In this document: positions 12,945-26,684 of the stretch, in pieces | How the letters are laid out: every line of letters starts with the position of its first letter | How positions within the stretch are numbered: the stretch's first letter is position 1 | DNA from: Heterobasidion occidentale | Taxonomy: Eukaryota > Basidiomycota > Agaricomycetes > Russulales > Bondarzewiaceae | NCBI GenBank assembly: GCA_039111635.1 | Contig: JBCAQO010000001.1 | Span: 3,410,001-3,474,000 of the forward strand | Length of the DNA: 64,000 nucleotides | Reading direction: 5' to 3' | Notes under the pieces: model-generated | Database searches by the model: none | What the model was told of the DNA's origin: nothing | Seen by the model: only the letters and a program-made list of their open reading frames with translations | Translations under genes and position numbers: made by a program

Positions 12945-15830
12945 ATGCCCGCTGCTGCTGCGAACACCGCGAAGAGCCCCGTGTTTTCCCTCGAGGAATT
13001 CACACACCTCGTCTCCGCCTCCTTCGACTCGGTCGGCCGCACAGACCTCGGCCTCGGCCATCACACACCCACCGACCTGCCGTCCGCCTCTGTGTCCCCC
13101 ACCCACTCTGTGTTTGAAGACGACGACGATGACGACGACGACGTCCCCGACACGGGAAACAGCCCCCGCCGCTCCCGCAATTCCGCCCTCTCTCTCCTCC
13201 GCAGGGTCAAGTCGCACGTGCACGACGCCGTCCACCGCCCGTCCACCGCGTCCACCTCCACCTCCAACTTCGCCTCCGTGTCTGCGACCGTGTCCCACGC
13301 CCCGTCCGCGTTTACGCCTCCGCGCGCGCCCACTCCCGCCTTCACCACGCGCTCCCTCAGCCGCATTTCCTTCAAGCCCGCCTCGCCCCCGCGTCACCCA
13401 CACCAGCCCTCGCTTCACTCCTTCTTCGACAGCGACAGCCATGACGAGTCCCCGCCAAGCACACCCTCGCGCCTCCGTGTTCGCATCCCTACTCCCCACG
13501 CCCCCTTCCTCGCTCCCCGCACCCCTCCCCTCATCCCCGTCGCAACGCCGAACAACTCTCCCAGATCGACCGCGTCCGACTCGACTCCGCGCCCCGTACG
13601 TTCCACCTCCGCCCCTCGTCCTCTCCGTCTCTTCCTTCTCACGCGCACTCGCCATAGCATATACCCGACCATTCCAAGCAGCCCTCCTCCCGCTCCAGCC
13701 CGAAATCTATCCTGCGTTCGAGGCTGAACGTCTTCACGGGTCTCCACTCGCCCTCGCCCTCCGAAGCCCTCGCCACCCCCGCCCTGTCCTGCTCCTCGTC
13801 CTCCCCTGCTCCCTCCCTCTCCCCCATCTCTCCCCTGGCAGACGCCTTTCTCGATCCATACGCGCGCACAGACGCTCTCGCCCACGCACTCGCCCCGGAA
13901 CACGATCCCTTTCGTCGAGGCATGCTCGTCATCACTGGCCAGGACGCGCCTCGCTTCGAGGCAAAGCGCAGGTCCCAACAGGATGCTGGCGGCCTCCTCC
14001 TGCCTCCTCTGGCGGAGAGGCATCTCGTCCACTCGCATTCGACGCCCCGCATGTCCGCCCAATCCGACCGACCGACAATGGCGCGCGGTATGAGCGGCTC
14101 CGACTCATCTGCATTGATGCTCACACACCCGCCTGTCTCCTTTCCGTCATCCTCCACAGCCATGTCCCTTACCTTTCCCCTCCCGCCAGCCCGGCACGAC
14201 CCAATGGACAAAAATAGACGCCTCAGTCTCACCGTCACGCTCACCACACCCCCTCCAGGTCCGCCCCCTGCCTTTCCGCCACCAGTCTCTCCTCCGCCCA
14301 ACGGTCCCCTCCCGCCCACGCCTCTACCGCGCGCGCGGCACCTGTCAGTGGGCACAAGGACGCGGAAAGAGAGCGGCGCGCGCAGAGGCGGCAACGGCAA
14401 GCCACGGTTGCGGAGAGAGGATAGGCTGCTCGGCGGCGCGCAGTCGCACCCTCAGTCCCGGTTGTCAGCGAGGCGCAGGCGGGGCGTGATGCTCAAGGCC
14501 GAGCGACCACACGGCTTTGTGGGACTGCCTGTCGGAGGATCGTTGTATTTGTCGACTGAAGGGAAGTTGAGCACGAGTGAGGACGATGTGGGTGTCGAGA
14601 TAGAGATGGGGGAGGGCATCGAGGCGGTCCAGGCAGCGATCGGCGCCGGCGTTGGGTTCGTCAGCGTACTTGGAGAGAGCATAGAAGGCATGGAGAAGGT
14701 GGGAGACGTCGTTCCGGATTCAGAGGTCGAGCCCGAGTTGGCGGATGTCAAAGTACGTGTTGCCACTGGCTACGATGGCAGTAGACTGATGTATTCGCTT
14801 CGTCGATCTCTAGGAGCGCACAAGGAGGAGGAGGAACATCGTCACATCAAGTGAGAGCGCGACCGAGTCGACACGGTCGTCGCTATTGACGGTCACATCG
14901 GCGACGACGCTTGATGGGAACGCGACGAACACGACATCGCCATCCGTTTCCTGCACGCACTCCACGAATGCAGCCCTATCGTCTTCCGATCTGTGCGTAG
15001 AGAGAGATGTGGACTCGGGTGCGCGTGACACATTCTACAGCGCGCGCTCGAGGCCTACCTCGGCAACAGACTTAGATGTAGAAGAAGACGAACCAAACGA
15101 CGTCGAGAAAGCCTTCTATGCCGTACAAGATGGCCAGCGCATTCTCCCCCTGCCTGCATCCCTCGAACTCTCGCGTGGAAAGCGCTTTATCCTAGGCGCA
15201 CAGAGCTGGGGGGCGCTGAAGCGGGAATGTGAGGAAGGGGAAGCAGGGCGAGTCGTGATTGGCCCAATCTCCAAGCCGGGACCCGATGTGGGGAGGGTGG
15301 AGGTGCGAGTCGTGGAAGGCCGCAAGGGCGGCGTGGAAATGGTGTTGAAAGGATCAAGGCCCAGTGGACCTGCCGTCGTCGGTAGCATGAGGGCTCTAGG
15401 TGTGGCAAACGGGGAGGACGGAGACGACGAGGATGAAGGCGAAGACGAGGATTCGGACAGCAGCGCCAAGCTCGGCCCGTTCCGGATCCCCGGATCATTC
15501 CCTCGACGCTCGATGAGGCAGCGACAGCACAGCAGGAGACAGAGACCATCTGGCGGCGTCGGCAGCGCGCTAGGTTTGGAGGGGGTGCCGCCGCTGAAGA
15601 GTGGGCGGATCGTCTGTGCGCCGTTCGTCTGCGAGGGCGGGGGTAGTGAGCTCGAGGACGAGCGCGGGGAAGGTGTGGAGATGGGTCATTGTCTCCTCGT
15701 CATGGAGGTGCGGACACCGGTGACGCTGGGGGATATCGTCAGGCGTGCGGGGGGCAGGGGCGTCGGGGAGGGTGTGCCATTGCTGCGGATGTCATCGATG
15801 GCGCAGAGTGAGTGGTACGACTCCAGTTGA
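12945..15830 (+). CDS. Large low-complexity protein of unknown function, 920 residues
   Basis: I do not recognise this family. Three exons join in phase: 12945-13595, 13658-14752 and 14814-15830, with introns of 62 and 61 bp, giving 920 residues. The N-terminus reads MPAAAANTAKSPVFSLEEF. Visible features are an acidic Asp run (FEDDDDDDDDVPD) near residue 60, long Ser/Pro/Thr-rich stretches, a Pro-rich segment (PPPGPPPAFPPPVSPPP) in exon 2, and acidic patches in exon 3. More ordered blocks are VEKAFYAVQDGQRILPLP with FILGAQSWGALKRE, and the C-terminal HCLLVMEVRTPVTLGDIV. No membrane segment or signal peptide is evident. Its composition suggests a mostly disordered regulatory or cytoskeletal protein of limited distribution; that is inference. 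ATG 12945 begins the frame, and the two intron joins support the model. Confidence 0.75.
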
Positions 15831-16496
15831 GACGGTCCCGCCGCTGTTCCATATATTTCCAGACTTTTTTTCGTCGCTTTCTCTTTTCCTCCCTCCTTCC
15901 CTTCTTTACACACCATACCCTACTTATACCATCGTATTTTATTTACTGTTGTACCACCATCACGAGCCTTTTTTTTCCTGTGGTCATTTCCACCATTACG
16001 GTATCCCTTCTGTTCTACTCGCTGTTCACTACTTAGTTTATACCCTACCTTATGCTTCTCTATTCGCCTTCGAATTATCCGTACTACTTACTATTAGTCG
16101 CTTAGATTTTTGCCTCCTTCTGTGCCTCGGCTTTGTTTGTCTCGACGCTTGTTGTGGTTTATCATACCTCCATCTCGTTGTAACCTGTTGTTGTTGTACT
16201 TTGTTCTGGTTTATACACGTCCCTGTTGTCTGCATGATCGTGCGAGACATTGCTAGGAAGGTGGTAATGTACAATCCATTTCTGAGGCTGTCCACGGTAC
16301 TAAGGAATGCACCATACACCTGTGAGCACCGATGAGATCTGATGAGATGGGAACTGTTCGAGCAAGTCCAAAGTTTCAACTCCCCACTGTTCGATTCTAG
16401 TACACATAGCACTGGCGCGCAGCAGTCGCGCATCGAGGGTTCGGGCGGGGTCGTATGCTTCTACTCAAAGCCACCCGCACGACGCGGTCGTATGCT
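15831..16496. other. Convergent intergenic region, T-rich
   Basis: Lies between two genes pointing at each other. The + strand is pyrimidine-rich just after 15831, as expected for 3' untranslated sequence. No gene or RNA feature seen. Confidence 0.5.
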
Positions 16497-16854
16497 CTAC
16501 TCATAGCCACCCGCACTGTGCGACTCGCTCCTCAGGGCCTTGGCGACGGCCGCGTACAGCGCGCTCTGGGTTCGGACGGCGGCGACGGCGATGGTGGCAG
16601 CGGCTTGTCGCGGTCCGACGCGAAGGACGAGGACGCCGAGGACGGGAACGGGGGACGGCTCGCGGGCGCTGGAGGGCGCACGTGGAGGACGGGGAGGGGC
16701 TGGAGGAGGTCGTGCTCGTGCTCGTGTTCTGAGTTGTGGTGGTCGTGGCGGTCTTCGTCGTATACGCCAAGATTGGAATGGGAGAACGCGGGCGAGGGGA
16801 GGTACGGGGGGAGCAGGGAGGACGTGATGGACGGAGGCGAGGGCGTCCTTCTTC

Positions 16855-16888
<34 letters not shown>

Positions 16889-18148
16889 CAGAGATGATGA
16901 CGACGGTGGAGGGGCGTGCTGATGTCGCGCGGCGTCGGCGTCGGCGCCGGAGGCCTGCGCGAAGGGCTGGCGCGTGCGCTCGCGCGGTGCCGAGTCGCGG
17001 CGGGGCGCGCCGGGAGGGAGCAGGGGGAGCTGCTGCTGATGTTGGGGGTGTTGGGTGTGTCGTGGCGCGTCGGTGTGGGCGGTGTGGCGGTGTGGACGGC
17101 GCCAGCGTGCGCGCGGCAGCTTGCGAGGACCGCGTCGATGAGGAGGGCCTTTTCGACGTCGACGTCTGGTGCTGGCGGCGGTGCTGCGGGCGTCGCGCGG
17201 GGTCTGTTGATGCTGGCACTGGAGAGCGCGAGCCCGCGTTTGTCTGGCGGGGTTGCGCCCACAGACGAGGTCGAGGTCGAGGTCGAGGAATTTGAGGAGG
17301 TCGAGGAGGCGCGCCGGAGGATGCTGGCGTCGCGCGCGCGCGAGGCGGCGAGGGCGCGGTGGTGGTGGATCGCGAGGACGGACGCGGCGAGGAGGACGAG
17401 GCCGGCGAGGGCGAGGGCGAGTGGGACGGCGAGCGCGGCGACGGGGTGCGCGCGGTGGCTTGCGAGGGCGAGCTGGGAGGCGGCGTTCGCGTTCGCGTTT
17501 GGGGAGGCCGTCGGTGTCGGGGGAGGGTGGGATGGAGGGGGAGGAAGGCTGGAGGAGAGAGGGGGCGGGGGAGGTGGGGCGTTGGATGGAGATCCGGAGG
17601 GGGAGATGCTAGAAGATGGGTTGGGCGGTGCTGCTGCTACCGCTTGTGGAGAGGCTGCAGGGGAAGGATTGAGCGGGGACGTATATGGTGGTAGATGCGA
17701 AGAGGTGACGTGGGCTCACGGCTGAGGTTGAAGGTCGGCGAGGAGGCCGTGTGTCCCAAGTCGTCCTTCATCTGCAGGTACAGCCCCACTTCGGTCGTCA
17801 CGTTCGGTACCGTCCTGTACGCACGCGTGGATCCTCGAGCGTGAACACGTCGAACTCCATGGTGGCAGGCACGCGGGGACTCACACAGATATCGTAGGAC
17901 CCCGCGCTCTCTGCAACCGCGGGCCACACCGTATCGCCGCATGCGCCGTGCGCGCCGGCGCAGAGGCGGAACGAGGGCGAGACGACCTTCTGCGCGCTTT
18001 GCCACTTGCCGACGATGACGTCCCCGGGGCCGTACACGTCGCTCGGCGCGGGGCTGATCCAGGCGACGTGCAGCGCGGACGAGGATTCGCGCGCGAGGTT
18101 GGAGAACTCGGCGAGGGCGGTCAGGATTGGGGGGGATAAGCTCAGCAT
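16497..18148 (-). CDS. Putative secreted-ectodomain single-pass membrane protein
   Basis: The start at 18148 gives a short signal-like segment, MLSLSPPILTALA, then a domain with HVAWISPAPSDVYGPGD, a Cys-containing block (FRLCAGAHGACGDTVWP) and, after a frame change near 17880-17800, VPNVTTEVGLYLQM and SSPTFNLS. This layout resembles the fungal Ser/Thr-rich Kre9/Knh1-like extracellular family; that is a tentative match. An intron at 17655-17719 leads into a Pro/Ser-rich linker, then one hydrophobic membrane segment (AALAVPLALALAGLVLLAAS, about 17350-17450) and a basic, Ser-rich cytoplasmic tail. The tail changes frame more than once in GC-rich sequence. The block ALYAAVAKALRSESHSAGG ends at the stop 16497-16499 and looks genuine, so the gene probably ends there. 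An upstream ATG at 18298 is an alternative start. Exon joins other than 17655-17719 are unresolved. Confidence 0.55.
16860..16889. repeat. (CTG)n trinucleotide run
   Basis: About nine CTG/CAG units inside the C-terminal coding region of the membrane-protein gene. The three frames give poly-Ser, poly-Gln or poly-Ala, and the reading frame of the gene is uncertain here. Confidence 0.8.
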
Positions 18149-18435
18149 GGGTAACAAGAAAAGTGAAGAAGAACGAGCGGCAGCGATGGAGAGAGCGTGG
18201 TGCAGGCTGCCTGGTGAAGACCTTATCCCGTCCAGCGGTGCGGGCTGCGATAATTCGCGAAGATATGGAGGTTTCGAGGAGAGCGTGGAGATTAGCAAGA
18301 ATAGGCAAGTGGGAACGGACCATCAGCCCCGAAAGGTATCGGAAAACATGGGATGCAGTCGATCGGTCTGAATCCAAATCGCACGCGACGGCAAACACAA
18401 CGACGTGTGAGATTAAGATAAGATGATATTATACA

Positions 18436-18919
18436 TTACGCAGGCGTAGAAGCCGTCGAGTCGACTTCTATGGCCATGCTCTGGCTCACACTGATAGACG
18501 CGCTGATCTCTCTGCTCGAGAACTGGGCCAACTGCTCTCTAGACACAACATGTGAGCGCTTCGAGACCAACAGACGGGAAATGATCCCAACCTCTTTCTG
18601 TCCCTTAATCTCTCCAGCATGGCGATAACCTCGTCTTGCTCCTTGATCAGCAGCTCGCCGCCTGGCAAGGCGTTCGCGAGCTCCTTCGCATGGTTCAAAG
18701 ATGCTTTGAAGTCCTTGGTCTATGATACGACAAAAAGGTCAGGATACCGTTTCGAGGGGGTCAGAAGGGCCAGACGGGCCCGAGACGGACAGCTTGGAGA
18801 AGCCTCTGTCTGGCCTCTTGGGTGGCGATGCCCTCTGGATGCTGCGTGAGCTCCAAGACGGTGAGCAGCTTGGGCAGCAGAGACTCAAATTCCGAGAAGG
18901 GGAGCGAGTTGGTCGACAT
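18436..18919 (-). CDS. MED9: Mediator complex subunit 9
   Basis: Med9 belongs to the middle module of Mediator, which links activators to RNA polymerase II in the nucleus. The protein starts MSTNSLPFSEFESLLPKLL at 18919. After a first intron it continues TKDFKASLNHAKELANALPG and GGELLIKEQDEVIAMLERLR. After a second intron it ends REQLAQFSSREIS and so on to the stop at 18436-18438. The LPGGEL..EQDEVIAMLERLRDRK block is the typical conserved helical part of fungal Med9. It is short (roughly 105-110 residues), as the family is. The joins used are AAGAG/GTTGGG and CTAG/AGAGCAG for the second intron; the first donor is GTCCGT, which is weaker. It lies downstream of and on the same strand as the acetyltransferase gene. 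Confidence 0.85.
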
Positions 18920-19634
18920 GGGTGCGACTAGAGCATTACACGGAGAATAGAGCACAATCGAATGTACAGACGGGATGTAAGTATCGCTGAACGCCACAAG
19001 CGTTTGTTTATTTCAGAAGCTCTTGCCAAACAACCGCCCGAAATGACGTCATATGCTCTTCTTAGACATCACGATCGCTCAACAAGCACGCATCGGTTAT
19101 GGACTGGTATTTGATTGTATGGAGTGATTCCAAATGCTGCATTTGCTGAAATCATGAATATACCGACATCATTGTGTACAGCTGACCGTTATTTCCACCA
19201 AATAGGGGAAAGAGGCATGGGCGACACCAAGGCAGAATGCAGCTTTGCTGCATTTCAGGGCCTCCACTGGTGACTGACTGGCGGCGCGCGTTGACACTGA
19301 AAAGGCATCGTGTATAAACAAATTATTGCCCATCTTGGGTCTCGGGCCGCCCAGGCTGCGGATTAAGGCGCTCAGGTTATGAAAAAGTTCGCCCGTGCCC
19401 TGGACGAAGCAGTCGCAGAACCGCATGCTCCTTGGATATACCGTCTCCAGTGACCCACGCCCAAGTCCACCCTAGTCCACCCCGTCGACCCGATGACAGG
19501 GCCTTCCGATAGGACACATGCCGCCCTCGGCAGAGAAGATCGCGAGTGGAACGACATCAGTTCACAATGAGCGATAAATAGAGATATACAACACGTGCAG
19601 GTTACAAGCCTCGCAAGCTGTGTGATGATCCGGG
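18920..19634. other. Intergenic region upstream of MED9
   Basis: About 0.7 kb between two minus-strand genes. It should contain the MED9 promoter and the 3' end of the acetyltransferase transcript. No gene recognised. Confidence 0.5.
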
Positions 19635-22294
<2,660 letters not shown>

Positions 22295-22706
22295 GATCGC
22301 GAGAGCGCAACGTTCGTAAGGCGTTGCTGGCGGTGGCGAGGCCTACTAGTAGCGTGTTATTTTCACAAGGTCGGGGGGACACTGGCTCTGACGGCGCCGC
22401 AGTCGGTCCTTGACAAGTGTTGTGGGGGCAAAAATGATCATCACTTCTATGTTCTCACTGTACACTTTCGACAAAGACAATCGAAACATAGCGTAGGACA
22501 ACAACGGCCCTTCACAAAGCCTGTATGCGTGCTTCGACAATCATGACGATCGAAAACCTGAACATCCATAAGGTGCGAATATAATTCGCGAATCATCTCA
22601 AAGCAAACGGAGACTATGCGAGCATGACCGGGCCTGGCGTGATATTGTGTGGGTGGATGCATGCGGCATATCATAGGATACAAGGAAGACAAAAGAAAAA
22701 TCATAA

Positions 22707-23419
22707 TCACTCCTTGGCCTCGACGTGCTCGACAGCCAAGATACCCTGCCTCTTCTCCGCAACACGGGCGGCACGACGTTCCCGGGCAGCCTGTTTCCGT
22801 GTCCGCGCTGTGAGAAAACAGATCGAGAAAGGACGAGGGTGAGACGTACCTTGTTCTTGACACGGCGCGCCTCCATCTGGTCGGTGAGGACCTTTGTACG
22901 GGTCTTCTCAGCCTTGGCTTTGTGGATGTACTCCATAAGCACGCGCTTGTTCTTGAAGACGTTACCCTTCGACTTCTGGTAGAGCGAGTGGTAGCTGCAC
23001 ACGACACGATGGGAAGGGAGATGAACGTCCATAGAGAGGTCGAGATATGGGCACAAGACTCACAGATGCTTATCGATCTTGCCCGCCTCACGGTATTTCC
23101 GGAGCAACCGCCTCAACACCCGCTGTCTCCTCATCCACAGCACCTTGCTGGGCATCCTCGCCTCACTCGTACCCTTTCGCTTACCGACACCCGTGTGCCG
23201 GCCCTTGCGCTTCGCGGCAAGGAGGTCGAGTGTGCGTGCGCGCGAGTGGACGACGGTGGGCTTCACGATGATGCGACCGTCCTTGATGAGTTTCTTTACG
23301 TGCGTCCGCGAGTTGGCGTTGCCAATCTCAGACTGCTCGTTGGGGTCGAGCCAGATTTTTCGCTTGCCAACTCCAGCGACGGATGCGGCAAGCCGCTTTT
23401 GCGAGCGAAGGTTGACCAT
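22707..23419 (-). CDS. RPL19: 60S ribosomal protein L19 (eL19)
   Basis: A structural protein of the large cytosolic ribosomal subunit. Three exons fit: 23064-23419 ([14 protein letters not shown] to KIDKHL), about 22850-22994 ([20 protein letters not shown] to EARRVKNK) and 22707-22790 ([16 protein letters not shown] to VEHVEAKE). They give about 194 residues, the usual eL19 length. Conserved landmarks include [24 protein letters not shown] and [17 protein letters not shown]. The acceptor of intron 2 is GGAAACAG, not the nearer CTCACAG, because only the former keeps frame and gives the family sequence. Strong expression is expected from the family. The promoter should lie in the 1.4 kb shared with the divergent kinase gene. 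Confidence 0.95.
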
Positions 23420-24794
23420 CGTCGTTGTCTAGCGGAGGGTGAGCCTGACGGTAAGAAAAGGTGCGTGAACGCGCTAACCTTGTTCTTGAGGGGGGGGGTT
23501 TACGGTCGATGAAGGGGACCTGTACTACCGAGCACGATGCCCGTGCGCGTATCTATTACGTAATCTAAGCCACCGAACCTTATTAGCCACAACTGTTACA
23601 GTTCTTGCTCAGACACTTCGGCTTTGGCCGGGAGGAGGGACTGAAACATCGAAATTGTGGCGCGCGATGTTTGGGTAAGATAAATTTCATGTATTGCACG
23701 GACGGCACGAACGATCGTCGAAGGGTGTCAAAAGTCTACCTAATTGATTCACGGCGGCTTGCACCTCATTTCGCGGTGTACGTACGTGACTGCGTTGCGC
23801 CAGTCGAGAACAGCCTGAAGAGGAGCGAGCGTGGTCTGTTTCGAGTTATTGATAGCGCTTCGGGATATCTTCTGCTGTGTTTGAGCACGAGAGTCAAGGC
23901 TTGATTGGGATGGGCGAATCATGGAAGGCCGAAGCGCGACGCCTCGGAAGAAGGCAGGAAGTCGGAGACACATAAAATCCTTGTATTTCAAAGATGCCGT
24001 GTGCTGGCTGGCCAGGGAGTCGTCGTGGAACTGCCCAGAGTGGAGGCCAGCGAGGGCCTGTGGACGAGTGGGTCGTCTGTTCTGATGATCGAGAGGCCAA
24101 AAAGGGTACGAGAGGGTGGCAGGTGCTGGCTGCGAGAGCGGCTGAGATGCGGTGGGATGGTCTGAGATCGCGGTGGGGATGCAGGGGGTTGCGTCACGAG
24201 GGGGCAGAGTGCAAGGCCTCATGTCTGATAAGGCGAGGGGTTCGGAGCAAAAAGGGAAAGCCGGAGAGGCCGAGGGGAGGACGGGGAAGGGAGCTTGCTC
24301 AGCTGAAGCGTCAACGTCCGGGGACCGGCGGGGTAAGGGAGAGGAGTGGCGTGGGTGGCCACAGGAGTGGCAGAGGACTTGTGGCTGATCGGGTGAGAAA
24401 GCGGGTTACATAATCTTTTGGTGGGTTGAAGAAGGGGCAGGCAGCCACTGGACCGGGCCTCTCGAGCTTCTCTCTCTCGCCCTCGCCTCTGCTTCACTCC
24501 CTTCTTCTCCTCGAGAGCCTCTCCCCAACGGGCGATAGCGTCGGGGTCCTGCCCGCTCGCTGCCCTCCAGCCCCGTGTCCCGCCCCCCGTCCGCCGCACC
24601 GTCCACCGTCCCTCCCACCCCGTCGCCGTCATGATATCCATATCCCTATAGACAGCACCCCCCACGCAGCACCTCCTCTGCACCTCCGACCACCCATCGA
24701 TCTCCTCTCGCTGCTACCCAAGCCTGTCCCCACCCCACCCCACCTCACCCCACATCCCCACCCCCACCCTTCCCCCAAATTCATCGACTCCATC
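23420..24794. other. Divergent intergenic region, RPL19 / kinase
   Basis: Holds the two promoters for outward-facing genes. The last 350 bp before the kinase start are CT- and C-rich on + (CCCCACC-type runs), typical of fungal leaders. No gene, tRNA or other RNA recognised. Confidence 0.5.
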
Positions 24795-26684
24795 ATGACC
24801 GTGTCCGATGCCGTCGACGCACCGCAACCCTCCTCCGAGGGCGAGAGTTTAGACGGCTCGGATAAGCCACCCCTCGGTGACTTATCCTCCCCATCACCCC
24901 GTCTATCTAAATCCCCCATCCCTCAGAACAAATCACATCCCAACGGCTCCTCCAACGCGAAGCGCACTACCCCCGCTTCGTCAGTCCCCTCTTCCCCTCG
25001 CAAGCACGATCCCGCTTACCCTGCCAGCGGCCCGCACCCTCCTCTCGCACCCTCTCATTCTACCTCCATTCCTCTCCCTCCGCCGGACGCAAAATCACAT
25101 CGGAAGGAACCTGGACACACCGTCGACAGCCTCAAGAAGCTCGTTCTTCCCGTCGCCAATGGCTCTGTCTCCACTCCCGGATCGACAACACCCTCTCCCG
25201 CTGACTCACCCTCCCCTACCGAGAGTGGAGGCTGGAGCCTCCCCTCCACTCGCCCACCCAGCCAGGCCCCCAGTCGAGCGCCCAGCATGTCTGGCCCAAA
25301 GCCCGACAACGCATCTCTCCTCAAGGTTACCCCCCATGCGTTTCAGAAGCTTTCGAAGAAGGGCGCTCACACTCCCCTGGCCCCCGCGACCCCGGTAGAG
25401 CCTCCGCGTCCCAAGGGTCCTCCCTCAGTCACTCTGATACCGGCGGCCACAAGTTCACACTCAAGGAACTGTTGGCGTCTGGTCCCAAACTGGCGCGCAA
25501 GTCCTCGGCCCGGTCCACGGCTAGCAGTAAGAAGTCGGACTCGGAGGGTGGTGGTGCGCGGTCGACCACTGGAGGAGAGTCCACCGTCAGCTTGTTGAAG
25601 AAGTACGGCACCTGCGAAAGAGTCGCCATCGGGAAGGGCGCCACATCCGTAGTGCGCCTGGCTCACAAATGGGACAGAACCGAGGAGAAATTGTATGCCG
25701 TCAAGGTTCGTCGTCTGCCCCTCGAGTCTCTTCATACATAAATAACCCGAAACAGGAGTTCCGCAAAAGGCGAAAGAACGAGACAGAAAAAGAATATGTC
25801 AAGAAACTGACCGCCGAGTTTTGCATCTCGTCGACGCTGCATCATATCAACGTCGTCGAGACCGTCGATCTCGTGCAGGATGAGAATCAGCACTGGTGCG
25901 AAGTGATGGAGTTTTGCCCCGGGGGCGACCTATATGCAGCGATCAAGAAGGGCCATATGTCGCCCAGTGAGATCGAGTGCTGCTTCAAGCAGATCCTATG
26001 TGGCGTCTCGTATCTACACAGTCAAGGTGTAGCTCATCGCGACATCAAACCGGAGAATTTATTCTTCGACACCAAGGGTCACTTGAAGGTGCCTTCATTT
26101 CTTGTCCGCTCTGTTGCTACAATTTTTAACTTTCTTGTCAGATCGGGGACTATGGCGCGTCGACCGTGTACCGCTTGCCATGGGAGGCGACCATACACAT
26201 GTCGACGGGGCTCTGCGGGAGCGAACCTTACATCGCCCCGGAGCAGTTCCTCAATAAACGTAAGCCCAGTGGGCCGTCCTCGCTGGCATGCGCCTAATGT
26301 CTCCGCTCTTGTTCTGACCTAGCATACGACGCCCGCCTCGTCGACATCTGGGCCGTCGGTGTCGTGTACTACTGCCTGTACTTCCAGGAGCTGCCGTGGC
26401 GCGTCGCGCAGCAGACCGATGCGCTCTACGCCGCGTACACCGCCGCGTGCGCCAATCCGCAACAGACCGCGTGCCCGCCAACGATCAACAATTTGTCGCC
26501 GCGGATGTGCCGCCCGCTCATCCGACGCATGCTCGAGCCCGACCCGAAGCAGCGCGCGCTCATCGAGGAGTGCATGCAGCACGCGTGGACGCAGAGTATC
26601 GAGGTCTGCCACGCCGTGCCGTCGCCAGCGCACGTGCACGTACACGCGCAGTCCCTGGCCCAGGCGCAGGTCCAGGCTCTCTGA
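24795..26684 (+). CDS. Serine/threonine protein kinase, HAL4/SAT4-HAL5 type
   Basis: A cytosolic kinase of the fungal Hal/Npr group, which in yeast regulates ion and nutrient transporters at the plasma membrane. ATG 24795 starts a Ser/Pro-rich N-terminal region of about 200 residues. The kinase domain begins near 25593 (KYGTCERVAIGKGATSVVRL, with YAVK carrying the beta-3 lysine). Introns 25706-25755, 26089-26141 and 26260-26322 all keep phase. The core has MEFCPGGDLYAAI, the catalytic loop AHRDIKPENL, DYG in place of DFG (IGDYGAST), and CGSEPYIAPEQF. The CGSEPY(I/M)APE sequence is characteristic of this group. The catalytic Lys and both Asp residues are present, so it should be active. Between about 25370 and 25411 the reading frame must change to reach SHSDTGGHKFTLKELL; either a missed intron or a base error. 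Ends QAQVQAL. Confidence 0.85.

Noticed and set aside
22791..22810. Apparent frame break between RPL19 exons 2 and 3
   Set aside because: Using the acceptor GGAAACAG at 22791-22798 in place of CTCACAG restores frame and the family sequence, so the gene is intact.
23420..24794. tRNA or small RNA genes in the larger intergenic regions
   Set aside because: I looked for B-box-like GGTTCGAAT and cloverleaf pairing by eye and found none convincing; a covariance-model scan would be needed to exclude them.
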